From Synergistaceae bacterium UBA6101 (GTDB taxonomy: Bacteria; Synergistota; Synergistia; Synergistales; Synergistaceae), in NCBI GenBank assembly GCA_002428495.1, contig DIWR01000002.1, forward strand, positions 1 to 61,615: 61,615 nt of DNA, read 5' to 3'. The notes below the pieces were generated by a model. That model saw only the letters and a program-made list of their open reading frames with translations. It was not told the origin of the DNA and made no database searches. The position numbers were made by a program, and so were the translations under genes. This document shows positions 43,283 through 51,913 of this stretch, in pieces. Position 1 is the first letter of the stretch, and every line of letters starts with the position of its first letter.

Positions 43283-44128
43283 TTAATTCTTTTTCCACGT
43301 CAGGTGTCTTAATATGCCGTTATAGTCGAAAATCCTGTTCATCAGTACAAAATTTTTCGGGGCAATCGATACGAGGATGTCCGCCTGTCTGTCCCCGGCT
43401 GTCTCAAATCCCATAAGTCCGCCATCCTTAAGGAACCTCGGAAAATGCTCAAAAAAGAGCCTGTACAAGTCGGCCCCATCCTCTCCCCCATCAAGAGCCT
43501 CAATGGGTTCGTGGTCCTTTACGTCAGACATGAGCCCTTCAACATCCTTGGAAGGAATATAAGGTGGATTGGCAACTATGAAATCAAGTGATCCCGGTCC
43601 TATATCGCAAACAGAAGGGTCTGAATTCAATATCAAATTAAACCTTGATTTCAAATTGTATTTATTGGTATTTAAAACTGCCCAATTTAAAGCTTCTTGG
43701 CTCGAATCGATACCGTAGCCAAATAAGTTGTTATTTTCCAGAAGCAATGTTAAACCTATGCATCCGCTTCCCGTACACCAGTCAGCAAACATTGAAGCAT
43801 CGGGACAGGCTCTCAGCATTTCTTCGACCAGCAATTCCGTTTCCGGCCGGGGTATGAGACAGCCTTCACCAACTTCAAACGGTCTGCCGTAGAATTCCGC
43901 CTCCCCCAGGATATATGAGAGCGGCACCCGCTTGGATCGCATCTCTGTCATAGACAAAATTTCCACACATTTCTGCGCGGGAATTCCAATTTCTCCTTTT
44001 GTTATCAAGAGAGCTCTCTCTATGTCAAGAACTTTTGATATTATGAGATCAACAGCATAGAAGGGCCTCTCTGTTCCTTCCCTCAGAAGTATTCCAACAC
44101 ATTCAGAACGAAGTTCAGAGAGTTTCAA
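43283..44128 (-). CDS. prmC: Release factor glutamine methyltransferase PrmC
   Basis: Methylates the GGQ glutamine of release factors. The SAM-binding region reads DWCTGSGCIGLTLLL (canonical D.GTGSG, Trp replaces Leu), and the substrate motif NPPYIP is intact. LIPRPETELLVE is also typical. At 281 aa it is normal. It lies 10 nt after prfA, its substrate gene, the common bacterial arrangement. Confidence 0.95.
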   Translation of the reverse strand: MKLSELRSECVGILLREGTERPFYAVDLIISKVLDIERALLITKGEIGIPAQKCVEILSMTEMRSKRVPLSYILGEAEFYGRPFEVGEGCLIPRPETELLVEEMLRACPDASMFADWCTGSGCIGLTLLLENNNLFGYGIDSSQEALNWAVLNTNKYNLKSRFNLILNSDPSVCDIGPGSLDFIVANPPYIPSKDVEGLMSDVKDHEPIEALDGGEDGADLYRLFFEHFPRFLKDGGLMGFETAGDRQADILVSIAPKNFVLMNRIFDYNGILRHLTWKKN

Positions 44129-44138
44129 ATTTCACACC

Positions 44139-45212
44139 TTAAACAGTGAGCATTTTGAGTTTTTCTGCCTGATCCGCATCAGAAAGAGCACGGATAAGTT
44201 CATATATGTCTCCGTCCATAATTTGATCCAGTTTGTAGAGCGTAAGATTTATTCTATGATCCGATATCCTGTTCTGAGGATAATTATAGGTCCTGATGCG
44301 TTCTGAGCGGTCGCCTGTGCCGACCTGCCCCTTTCTTTCCGCGGCCATTACATCGTTCTGTCTCTGAAGTTCGGCATCGTAGAGCTTCGTCCTGAGAAAA
44401 TGCATCGCTTTTACCCTGTTCTTGATCTGAGATCTTTCGTCCTGGCAGGTAACGACTATTCCTGACGGAAGGTGGGTTATCCTGACGGCTGAATCTGTCA
44501 TGTTGACGTGCTGTCCGCCCGCTCCGCTTGAGCGGTATGTATCGATCCTGAGATCCTCGGTGCGAATTTCTATATCAACATCCTGAGCTTCCGGCAAAAC
44601 AGCCACAGTTGCTGTAGAGGTATGTATGCGGCCGCTTGCCTCTGTCTCCGGGACGCGCTGTACCCTGTGGACGCCGCTTTCGAACTTCAGGCTGCTGTAT
44701 GCGCCTACACCGTCGATCCTGAATACTATTTCCTTGTATCCGCCAATACCGGTCTCACTTCCGGAAATTATTTCTGTCTTCCACCTCTCACGTTCAGCAA
44801 ATCTTGTGTACATACGGAAGAGGTTAGCGGCAAAGAGTGCTGCCTCGTCTCCTCCTGCTCCGGCTCTTATCTCAATGATAACGCTTCTGTCATCATTGAG
44901 GTCCTTAGGAAGAAGGAGTACCTGTATATTCTTCTCCAGATCATCGACCTGTGATTCAAGAAGGGCGAGCTCTTCTTTGGCAAGCTCTGCCATTTCTTTG
45001 TCCTCTGAAGCGATCATTTCCTTAGCGTCATCTATTCCCTTAAGGACGGACTCATACTTCATAAAGGCATCAACGATCTTGGAAAGATCGACATGCTTCT
45101 TTCCAAGAGACTGCATCTCCTGTTGATCGTTTGCCACCTCAGGGTCTGCCATTCGGGCCTCGATCTCCTTGTAACTATGCTCGATCTCTCTAAGCTTATC
45201 CATTAATTCCAT
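44139..45212 (-). CDS. prfA: Peptide chain release factor 1
   Basis: Recognises UAA/UAG and triggers peptide release. The catalytic GGQ is in RSSGAGGQHVNMTDSAVRITHLPSG; the anticodon-like PET tripeptide in RVPETEASGR identifies RF1. At about 357 aa it is normal. The reading frame allows TTG 45215 or ATG 45212 after AGGTGG; ATG is chosen, but either is possible. It is followed by prmC. Confidence 0.97.
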   Translation of the reverse strand: MELMDKLREIEHSYKEIEARMADPEVANDQQEMQSLGKKHVDLSKIVDAFMKYESVLKGIDDAKEMIASEDKEMAELAKEELALLESQVDDLEKNIQVLLLPKDLNDDRSVIIEIRAGAGGDEAALFAANLFRMYTRFAERERWKTEIISGSETGIGGYKEIVFRIDGVGAYSSLKFESGVHRVQRVPETEASGRIHTSTATVAVLPEAQDVDIEIRTEDLRIDTYRSSGAGGQHVNMTDSAVRITHLPSGIVVTCQDERSQIKNRVKAMHFLRTKLYDAELQRQNDVMAAERKGQVGTGDRSERIRTYNYPQNRISDHRINLTLYKLDQIMDGDIYELIRALSDADQAEKLKMLTV

Positions 45213-45234
45213 CAAAGATCACACCACCTGTTTA

Positions 45235-45530
45235 AGTTGCAGGATAATACTTCCTGCGTAAAGTTGCAGCTGTGCTGCCGCGGTAATCAGTTGCAAATCA
45301 ATTGGGAGGGGCTGCGGCAATAGCTGTGCCGCGAGAATCTATTGGTGATCAATTGGGAATCAATTGCAAATCAGTTGTGTAATCCTAAAATCTTACCAAT
45401 TGACTTCCAACCGATTTGCAATTGATTGCCAACCGACTGCCGTGGCGCGGTCTATGCCACAGGTCTTACCAATTGACTCCCAACCGATTACCCATCGATT
45501 TCCAATTGACTCCCGACGGACTCCTGTCCG
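45235..45530. repeat. Pseudo-palindromic intergenic element E6, entering the yqhQ-like 3' end
   Basis: The left arm has GTTGCAG hairpin units and then words such as GCAAATCAATTG and GGGAATCAATTG separated by 10-11 bp. The centre of symmetry is near CCTAAAATC (45385). The right arm (45395-45515) holds the complements: ACCAATTGACT, CCAACCGATTTGC, CAATTGATTGCC. It lacks the CCCCGAG core. Its right end encodes the last residues and stop of the gene at 45488-46441. Confidence 0.7.
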
Positions 45531-46441
45531 GCCGCTTCCGGGTTCAAAGCCAGGTCGAGCGCCGCGAGGGCTACCTCTATCTGATCCAGTCTCGGTTCCC
45601 TCGTCGTTATGTACTGCAGCGAGAGCGCGGGCATGATACAGTATCTGCCCCATGTCTCAGAATTTGAGGCTCCTTTTATAAATTCGTATGATATGCCTAT
45701 AACAAAGGGCAGCAGGAGTACCCTGCTCCCTATCCTCCAAAGGAGTGAGCCTCCCCCTATAACAGAGAATACTATTATGCTTACAAAGACCACTACCAGC
45801 AAAAAAGATGTGCCGCAGCGCCTGTGGATCCTGGAAAATTTAGCTGCACTTTCGGGCGTGAGTTCAGCATCATTCTCGTACGCGTTTATCGTTTTATGTT
45901 CTGCTCCATGATAGGCGAATACCTGCTGTATGTCTTTCCAAAGCCCTATTATTGCAACGTATCCCACAAAAATTGCTCCCCTGAGGATACCTTCCATTAT
46001 ATTCTTAGAAAGATGGGTAAGTCCCAAAAGGGATGTCAGATATTCAGAAACCAGCATCGGCAGGGCGACAAAAAGGCCCGCAACGGCAAATATAGCGACT
46101 GCAACAGCACCTGCCATCTCAAGAGGCGATATTTTATCCTCTTCGCCGAGACTGATCTCGGCAGATATGGAAAGAGCTCTCATGCCGATCCTCATCATTT
46201 CGACCATGGTGGCGAAGCCTCTTATGATCGGGTACTTCCATATGCCTTTCTTGAGCCACTCCGATCCAAGCCAGGCTTTAAGCCATATGGCACCTCCAGG
46301 TTCTCTGACTGCCAGCCCCCAATGTTCCGGGCCTTTCATAAGGACTCCTTCTATAACAGCCTGTCCGCCCACGGGTATCCTCTTTGGAACAGCCATAAAA
46401 GCGGATAATATCATCCGTTGTACAGCGATATTAATTTTCAT
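45488..46441 (-). CDS. YqhQ-like DUF1385 membrane protein
   Basis: Integral membrane protein of unknown function. The family blocks VGGQAVIEGVLMKGPEHW near the N-terminus, HGAEHKTINAYE, and HRRCGTSFL in the middle are clear, with about four to five hydrophobic segments. The last 14 or so residues (GQESVGSQLEIDG) are encoded by repeat element E6 and are likely not conserved. Its ATG overlaps the thyX stop by four bases. Family members often neighbour prfA/prmC and rpmE, as here. Confidence 0.88.
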   Translation of the reverse strand: MKINIAVQRMILSAFMAVPKRIPVGGQAVIEGVLMKGPEHWGLAVREPGGAIWLKAWLGSEWLKKGIWKYPIIRGFATMVEMMRIGMRALSISAEISLGEEDKISPLEMAGAVAVAIFAVAGLFVALPMLVSEYLTSLLGLTHLSKNIMEGILRGAIFVGYVAIIGLWKDIQQVFAYHGAEHKTINAYENDAELTPESAAKFSRIHRRCGTSFLLVVVFVSIIVFSVIGGGSLLWRIGSRVLLLPFVIGISYEFIKGASNSETWGRYCIMPALSLQYITTREPRLDQIEVALAALDLALNPEAAGQESVGSQLEIDG

Positions 46442-47130
46442 TCAGACAACATCTTCTCCATGTTCTCGTATGGTTCGTTGCAGGAATGTGCCTCTTTGCA
46501 TACACCTTCAACAACACACGAAGGTCCTGCCAGGTCAAATATTTCCGGAGCGGCATCCCTTGCCAGGATCAGCATTTTGCGGGCAAGCTCCCTTATCTCC
46601 CACTGAGCCCTCCTGCAGAGCCTCAGAGAGAAGAAATGGTGAAGTTCACGCGCGTTCATAGTCATTACTAGCCTGGTCTCAGTTCCGTGTGGCAGGATAA
46701 AGCGAGCATCCTCCTTGGGGATGCCGAGATCGACCAGATCTTTATAGCAGTTCCACGCATCTTCGACCTGTTTCATAAATAGTGCGTGAGCTTTTTTATT
46801 ATTAAGTACAGAAGGAGGCACTATGCATTTCTGTCCGGACATGGCGACATATCTCTGGCTCTGCTGAGAGTAGCTTGCAAGTCTGTGTCTCACAAGCTGG
46901 TGGGTAGCGACCCTGCTTACACCCTCAACGGCAAAAGTGAAAGATATATGTTCAAATGGTGAAAGATGCCCTGACTCACGAAGCATTTTAAGAAAAGAGA
47001 CCGTTTTTTCTCTGTCGAGTCCATCAAGTATGTCCACAGCTCCTGAGGGGCTGTAACAGATCTTGGCTGCAGCGGCAACTATCCTGGCTGCATCAGGTGT
47101 ACTTGCGATCAATTCAACTTCTACAGGCAA
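46438..47130 (-). CDS. thyX: Flavin-dependent thymidylate synthase
   Basis: Makes dTMP from dUMP using methylene-tetrahydrofolate, FAD and NADPH. The signature RHRLASYSQQSQRY (RHRxxSxxxxSxRY) is intact, with HLSPFEHISFTF and ELHHFFSLRLCRRAQWEIR. At 230 aa it is normal. It lies between rpmE and the yqhQ-like gene, beyond a strong terminator. Confidence 0.96.
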   Translation of the reverse strand: MPVEVELIASTPDAARIVAAAAKICYSPSGAVDILDGLDREKTVSFLKMLRESGHLSPFEHISFTFAVEGVSRVATHQLVRHRLASYSQQSQRYVAMSGQKCIVPPSVLNNKKAHALFMKQVEDAWNCYKDLVDLGIPKEDARFILPHGTETRLVMTMNARELHHFFSLRLCRRAQWEIRELARKMLILARDAAPEIFDLAGPSCVVEGVCKEAHSCNEPYENMEKMLSE

Positions 47131-47185
47131 GGAGACAGCCTCCTTTCATCAGACGGGATATCGATATGATAACAGGCGCACCCCT

Positions 47186-47218
47186 AGAAAAACGAGGGGA
47201 GCCGATCCGCTCCCCTCG
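47186..47218 (-). terminator. Rho-independent terminator after rpmE
   Basis: On the minus strand a perfect 10-bp stem CGAGGGGAGC (47209-47218 reversed) / GCTCCCCTCG (47193-47202 reversed) with a 6-nt loop is followed by TTTTTC. It separates rpmE from thyX, so thyX needs either readthrough or its own promoter in the following 60 nt. Confidence 0.9.
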
Positions 47219-47228
47219 TGGGTAAAAG

Positions 47229-47468
47229 CTATTCTTCTGTACCCTCTTTAACGTTCTTCTGTCCGTAGTTCACGCCTGCGTACTTCTGACGGAATTTCTC
47301 AAGTCGTCCGGCTTCTATTACACGGCCTTTCTTACCGGTGTAGAAAGGATGACACGCGTTGCAGACCGCGACCCTCATGTCTCCTTTAGTAGCCCTGGTT
47401 TCGAAAGTGTTGCCGCAGGCGCAGGTCACCTTGCAGGTTTCGTATTTTGGATGTATATCCTTTTTCAA
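47229..47468 (-). CDS. rpmE: 50S ribosomal protein L31, zinc-binding type
   Basis: L31 of the C+ form: CAC and CNAC (Cys16, Cys18, Cys36, Cys39) give the four zinc ligands. MKKDIHPKYE at the N-terminus and GRLEKFRQKYA at the C-terminus fit. At 79 aa it is slightly long because of an acidic tail. The start is TTG at 47468 with GGAGGT 9 nt upstream. It forms a single-gene transcript bounded by its own promoter and terminator. Confidence 0.96.
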   Translation of the reverse strand: MKKDIHPKYETCKVTCACGNTFETRATKGDMRVAVCNACHPFYTGKKGRVIEAGRLEKFRQKYAGVNYGQKNVKEGTEE

Positions 47469-47515
47469 TGTATTGCACCTCCAGATGTTCTGATACGTCT
47501 AACATACAGCTGTAT

Positions 47516-47544
47516 ATTATATTGCAGGTTTCAGAAAGACGCAA
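47516..47544 (-). promoter_or_regulatory. rpmE promoter
   Basis: On the minus strand, -35 TTGCGT (47539-47544) and a perfect -10 TATAAT (47516-47521) are 17 bp apart, leaving a leader of about 40 nt. The two 16-bp repeats at 47548-47580 lie directly upstream of the -35. Confidence 0.75.
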
Positions 47545-47547
47545 GCA

Positions 47548-47580
47548 AATTTACACACTGTGTGAATTTACACACTGTGT
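47548..47580. repeat. Two exact 16-bp direct repeats upstream of rpmE
   Basis: AATTTACACACTGTGT occurs at 47548-47563 and 47565-47580, with a 17-bp period. Each contains a small dyad (ACACA-C-TGTGT). The position just upstream of the rpmE -35 suggests an operator or activator site. The linker-plus-stem form also resembles the GAATTTG hairpin units of element E5. Confidence 0.65.
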
Positions 47581-47603
47581 TTCCTATATATTTTATTGAA
47601 GAT

Positions 47604-47880
47604 GGAGAAGAATTTGCTGAGCGATAGCTGAGCGGTTGCTGAGCCATCGTGAGAACCTAGATCTCCGTCGTTCCCGAATGGGTCCATCGGGAGAGCACTG
47701 TTTTCCGTCAGGAAAACTATTAAAATTGACCTTAGTGCTCGAACCATTTCGAATGCGCTTTGAGATCGGGAATCCAGTGACTTGGATGTAAAGATTTTTA
47801 AGGTTCTACAACTGCTCAGCGACTGCTCAGCCATTGCTCAGCGACTGCTCAGCCGATTTTCACGACTGCTTGCCCACGCT
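47604..47880. repeat. Pseudo-palindromic intergenic element E7
   Basis: The left arm has GCTGAGC words near 47617-47640. The right arm has GCTCAG at 47814, 47825, 47836 and 47847, exactly 11 bp apart. The core is in the opposite orientation to E2 and E4 (CCGTCGTTCCCGAAT...GATCGGGAATCCAGTG) and includes a GTTTTCC-GTCA-GGAAAAC stem-loop and the GTGCTCGAACCATTTCGAA module shared with E5. It lies between the rpmE promoter region and polA. Confidence 0.78.
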
Positions 47881-47896
47881 CGCCGGTCTCTCTTTT

Positions 47897-50491
47897 TTAC
47901 ACTTTGCTCAGAGAAGCGCCGCGTTTTGGTTCTGCTTTAACAGGTACACTCAGAACATCTACGCTTTCCATTACTTCGACCAGCCTCTTCTCCAGCCTGT
48001 CAGCATCTTCTGACAAACACTCGCAGACTATTGAGTCATGGATCTGAAGGACTGTCTTCGCACCTTTGAATTCTTCTTTTACTACCTTGTCAAACCTCAT
48101 GATGGCAACTTTTGCAATGTCAGATGCGGCGCTCTGGATCGGCGTATTTACAGCCACCCTGTCTATCGGGTTATTTCCCCTTCCCGCTGTCGTGGCTACT
48201 TCAGCAAGTGGCCTTATCCTGCCAAATATCGATCGGGTATATCCTGCTTCCTTTGCTTCCTTTACGCTCTTTTCAAGATACCCCTTCACATTGGGAAGGA
48301 CGCTGAAGTACCTTTCAACCATGCTCGCTGCCTGCGGCCTGGATATTCCCAGCCGCTGCGCAAGACCGTGAGCCCCCATCCCGTAGAGGAGACCGAAGTT
48401 GACGACCTTGGCAAATCGTCGCTGTTCCTGGGTGATCTTGTCCGCTGGAAGCCCAAAGACCCATGAAGCTGTCTCCATGTGAACGTCACGCCCCTCTGAA
48501 AAAGCGTTTATCAGTCTTTCCTCACCGGATAAGTGGGCAAGCACCCTCAGCTCGATCTGAGAGTAGTCCGCTGCGACAAATATCTTTCCGTTATCAGAGG
48601 GAACAAAACAATCCCTGAATCTGACAGCCCACTTGCCGAAGAGCGGCATGTTCTGAACATTTGGGTCTCTGCTTGACAGGCGGCCCGTGCCGGTCGAAAG
48701 GTGGTCAAAAGTAGAATGGATAAAACCATCCCCCTCTGAAGCTATAGAAAGGAAAGGCTGGACAAATCCGGAGAGTATTTTAGCCTCTTCACGATACTCG
48801 ATAATTTTGTTTGGAACGTCGCAAAGCGGCTCTGGGAGCCGTGCCAGCTCTTCCAGCACGCTCATGTCAGTTGAGTATCCGGTCTGAGTTTTCTTTAACG
48901 GAGGCAGGCGAAGATGCTCAAAGAGAAGCCATCCTACCTGCTTTGGTGAATTAAGGTTAATTCTTTCTCCCACTAATTTCTCTATGTCTGTTTCAGTTTG
49001 CGTTATCGTTTTCTCCAGATCTTTCTCCATTGAAGCCAGTTTGCTGACATCTGCGAATACACCATTGCGCTCAAGATCAGCCAGTGCTACAGAAAGCGGA
49101 AGGTCAAGCTCCATCATGAGCTTGTCGAGTCCGAACTTCCTCATTTCCGGCTCAAAAGCATCCCACAGCGCGAAGAGTTCCCTTGCAAGGCCGATCCCCT
49201 GCGGAAGTTTGCGTCCGAGGGTCTTTTCTATGGAGCTTCCCCCGCGGTCAGGATGGAGGAGGTAATGTGCTATCTCTACGTCCCTTATCTTTTTCGTTGG
49301 CGGAAGGGGGATATTAAATTTTGAAAGCAGATCCCTGTAACCGAAAAGAGTCAAAGTGCCTCGTTTGCACCACTCTGCCCACTTCTCCATCTGTTCTGGT
49401 TCATCCAGGTCCAGATAGGATGTCCTCCCCATTCTGTCAAAGAGGCTGAACTTTTTATTATCCCTGTCGGTAGGTGCCAGGGCAAGCTCGACAGCTTTGA
49501 AAAGTTCATCGTGATTGGCCTCGACGCTCTCAGGCGTATCCGCGATATCGATGATCGGAGCAACAGCCGGTACCTTAGAAAGTACTTTGCGTACCGGTTT
49601 CTTTGAGGCCTTATCACTGACAGGATTTTTCGCATGCGGCAATATACGCTCCAAAAGCCTTCTCAGGCTCAGCCTTGTGCATAGTTCCACAAGAAGGTCT
49701 TCCTCAGGTTCCTTCATAACAAGCTCTTCAAGAGGAACGCTTTCAGTTATCTGGGGTATTATCAGATCCCTGCTCGAATAGGCAAGTTTTGTGTTTTCCT
49801 CGAGCTTTGACCTTCTTCCCTTCGGAACTTCTTCCAGATTATCAAAAACACCTTCCAATGACCCGAATTTCCCGATCAGTTCTTTGGCAGTCTTTTCTCC
49901 TATTCCCGGAACTCCCGGAATGTTATCGACTGCATCGCCCACTAAAGCAAGGTAGTCAGCCATAGACTCAGGTTTAAAACCGTACTCTTCAATAAAAAGT
50001 TCCTTATTGTAGATCTTAAAATCGCTTACGCCCTTTGTCGGACGAATAATTTTAATATTCCCGTTTATGATCTGAAAAAGGTCTTTATCTGCAGAAAAAA
50101 TACTGACGTTCCATCCTTCATCTGAGGCTTTCCTGGCTGTTGATACTATATAATCATCAGCTTCCATACCCTCCCTGATAAAAACAGGAATGCCCATTGC
50201 CTTGCTTATCTCAATTATCAGCGGCATCTGGATCTTAAAGCCTTCAGGAGTTGGCTTCCTGCCCTCCTTGTACTCTTTGAAAAGTTCGTGGCGCCTCGTA
50301 GGCCCCTTTGGGTCGAAAAAGAGCCCTACCCTGTCCGGGCTCCATTTATCAAGTCCGTTCAGAAGCATCGTTGTAAATCCCAAGACAGCGTTGGTAGGCG
50401 TTCCGTCAGCTGCGGACAGTGTCTCCGGAAGCGCGTAAAAGCCCCTGAATGCAAGTCCGTGCCCATCTATCAGAAGCAGGTTTTTACTCAT
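47897..50491 (-). CDS. polA: DNA polymerase I
   Basis: Repair and Okazaki-fragment polymerase. The N-terminal 5'-3' exonuclease shows LLIDGHGLAFRGF, EADDYI and GVPGIGEKTA. The middle 3'-5' exonuclease-like domain lacks an obvious DxE...YxxxD set and is probably inactive. The polymerase domain has FVAADYSQIELRVLAHLSG, VNFGLLYGMGAHGLA and LQIHDSIVCEC. The chosen ATG 50491 (MSKNLL) has GAGG 9 nt upstream; a reading to 50557 adds 22 unlikely residues. About 864 aa. It follows gltX by 29 nt. Confidence 0.96.
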   Translation of the reverse strand: MSKNLLLIDGHGLAFRGFYALPETLSAADGTPTNAVLGFTTMLLNGLDKWSPDRVGLFFDPKGPTRRHELFKEYKEGRKPTPEGFKIQMPLIIEISKAMGIPVFIREGMEADDYIVSTARKASDEGWNVSIFSADKDLFQIINGNIKIIRPTKGVSDFKIYNKELFIEEYGFKPESMADYLALVGDAVDNIPGVPGIGEKTAKELIGKFGSLEGVFDNLEEVPKGRRSKLEENTKLAYSSRDLIIPQITESVPLEELVMKEPEEDLLVELCTRLSLRRLLERILPHAKNPVSDKASKKPVRKVLSKVPAVAPIIDIADTPESVEANHDELFKAVELALAPTDRDNKKFSLFDRMGRTSYLDLDEPEQMEKWAEWCKRGTLTLFGYRDLLSKFNIPLPPTKKIRDVEIAHYLLHPDRGGSSIEKTLGRKLPQGIGLARELFALWDAFEPEMRKFGLDKLMMELDLPLSVALADLERNGVFADVSKLASMEKDLEKTITQTETDIEKLVGERINLNSPKQVGWLLFEHLRLPPLKKTQTGYSTDMSVLEELARLPEPLCDVPNKIIEYREEAKILSGFVQPFLSIASEGDGFIHSTFDHLSTGTGRLSSRDPNVQNMPLFGKWAVRFRDCFVPSDNGKIFVAADYSQIELRVLAHLSGEERLINAFSEGRDVHMETASWVFGLPADKITQEQRRFAKVVNFGLLYGMGAHGLAQRLGISRPQAASMVERYFSVLPNVKGYLEKSVKEAKEAGYTRSIFGRIRPLAEVATTAGRGNNPIDRVAVNTPIQSAASDIAKVAIMRFDKVVKEEFKGAKTVLQIHDSIVCECLSEDADRLEKRLVEVMESVDVLSVPVKAEPKRGASLSKV

Positions 50492-50520
50492 ATTTACCAT
50501 CCTCTTCAGTTGTAAGAAAC

Positions 50521-51858
50521 CTAGACCAGATCGTAATAAGCTAGTCTCCTTCTGCATTCATCTCTTCCAAGCTGAGCTGCCACTTCAAAAACTCCGGGGC
50601 TTACCTTTCTTCCGGTAAGGGCCCATCTTAGCGGGAGGGCGACCTCTTTCATGCTGCTTTCGTTGGTTTCGACCCATGATTTTGTGAAGGCTTCAAGTGC
50701 TTCAGGTGTAAAGTCAGGGGCATTAAGAAGTTCACCGTAGAATTTCTTCAGTACAGGACGGTGTTCTTCGTTTATATCGTCAGCCTTGTATCTCTCTTTA
50801 ACTGCGTCAAAACTGATAAAGTAGTCGCTGTATTCGGCAAGCTGCAGTGTCGTCTGGCCTCTTCCGCCCATAGTCTGAAGTGAGAAAGCAAGGTAGTCGT
50901 CTGAATAGCTGCTGATGTCAAACCCAAGGTCCTTCCAGAACGGCTTTATTATCTCCAGGAGCTTGTAAGGATCCATTATCTTCATCTGCTCCTGGTTAAT
51001 GTGGTTGAGCTTATCCATATCAAGGACTGCCGGTTTCTTTGTTACCGAGGAGAGATCGAAGTTTTTTATAGCCTCTTCCCTTGTGAAGATCTCCTGGCCG
51101 TTCTTTGGGGACCATCCAAGGAGGGCAAGAAAGTTAAACACGCCGTCTGGCAGGTATCCAAGATCGTTGTATTCGAATACGCTCGTGGCTCCCTGGCGCT
51201 TGGAAAGTTTTTTCTTGTCCTTGCCGAGGATCATCGGAAGGTGGGCAAACTTTGGCGCCTCGAATCCGAGGGCCTGATAGATCAGCAATTGCTTAGGCGT
51301 GTTGATAATGTGGTCCTCTCCGCGAATGACCATGTTTATGTTCATAGTGCAGTCATCAATGACGACAGCATAATTGTATGTCGGCATACCATCCCTCTTG
51401 AGAATGACTATGTCCTTGATGGTCCCATCCTGATTTACAGAGGCATTCTCGCTCAGCACTTCGATATGTCCGTAGACTTCATCATCAAAGGTCACAAGTT
51501 TTCCTGTCGGCACTTTAAAAAGGACTGCTCCGTCATCTTTATAGGCAAGTCCTGCATCAAGGAGCCGGTTTGCGTATTTAGTGTAGGAATCCATGCGCTC
51601 TGACTGCCGGTAGGGACCGAACTCCCCAGGCTTATCGGGTCCCTCGTCCCAGTCGAGGCCCATCCATCTCATTCCGTCCATTATCGACTGCTCGTATTCA
51701 GCAGTTGAACGTTCCTTGTCTGTGTCTTCTATGCGGAGGACAAAGGTACCTCCGGTATGGCGTGCATACAGCCAGTTGAAGAGTGCAGTGTGCGCTCCCC
51801 CGATGTGCAGTGACCCTGTGGGGCTTGGAGCAAATCTGACGCGTGTTTTAAAAGACAT
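50521..51858 (-). CDS. gltX: Glutamyl-tRNA synthetase
   Basis: Class I enzyme with RFAPSPTGSLHIGGAHTALFNWLYAR (HIGH region), LRIEDTDKERS and KLSKRQGA (KMSKS loop). At 445 aa it is a little short, with a compact anticodon-binding region. GlnRS is encoded next door, so this enzyme is expected to charge only tRNA-Glu. It lies between glnS and polA. Confidence 0.96.
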   Translation of the reverse strand: MSFKTRVRFAPSPTGSLHIGGAHTALFNWLYARHTGGTFVLRIEDTDKERSTAEYEQSIMDGMRWMGLDWDEGPDKPGEFGPYRQSERMDSYTKYANRLLDAGLAYKDDGAVLFKVPTGKLVTFDDEVYGHIEVLSENASVNQDGTIKDIVILKRDGMPTYNYAVVIDDCTMNINMVIRGEDHIINTPKQLLIYQALGFEAPKFAHLPMILGKDKKKLSKRQGATSVFEYNDLGYLPDGVFNFLALLGWSPKNGQEIFTREEAIKNFDLSSVTKKPAVLDMDKLNHINQEQMKIMDPYKLLEIIKPFWKDLGFDISSYSDDYLAFSLQTMGGRGQTTLQLAEYSDYFISFDAVKERYKADDINEEHRPVLKKFYGELLNAPDFTPEALEAFTKSWVETNESSMKEVALPLRWALTGRKVSPGVFEVAAQLGRDECRRRLAYYDLV

Positions 51859-51887
51859 TCTATAAACCTCCGGTAATTTTTAAATGC

Positions 51888-51912
51888 GGCTGAGCGATGG
51901 CTGAGCCATGTT
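51888..51912. repeat. Fragment of the intergenic repeat family
   Basis: Two CTGAGC words, in GGCTGAGCGATGGCTGAGCC, 11 bp apart, sit between the gltX start and the glnS stop. They are identical in kind to the arm words of E5 and E7. No core or opposing arm is present. Confidence 0.5.
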
Positions 51913-51913
51913 A

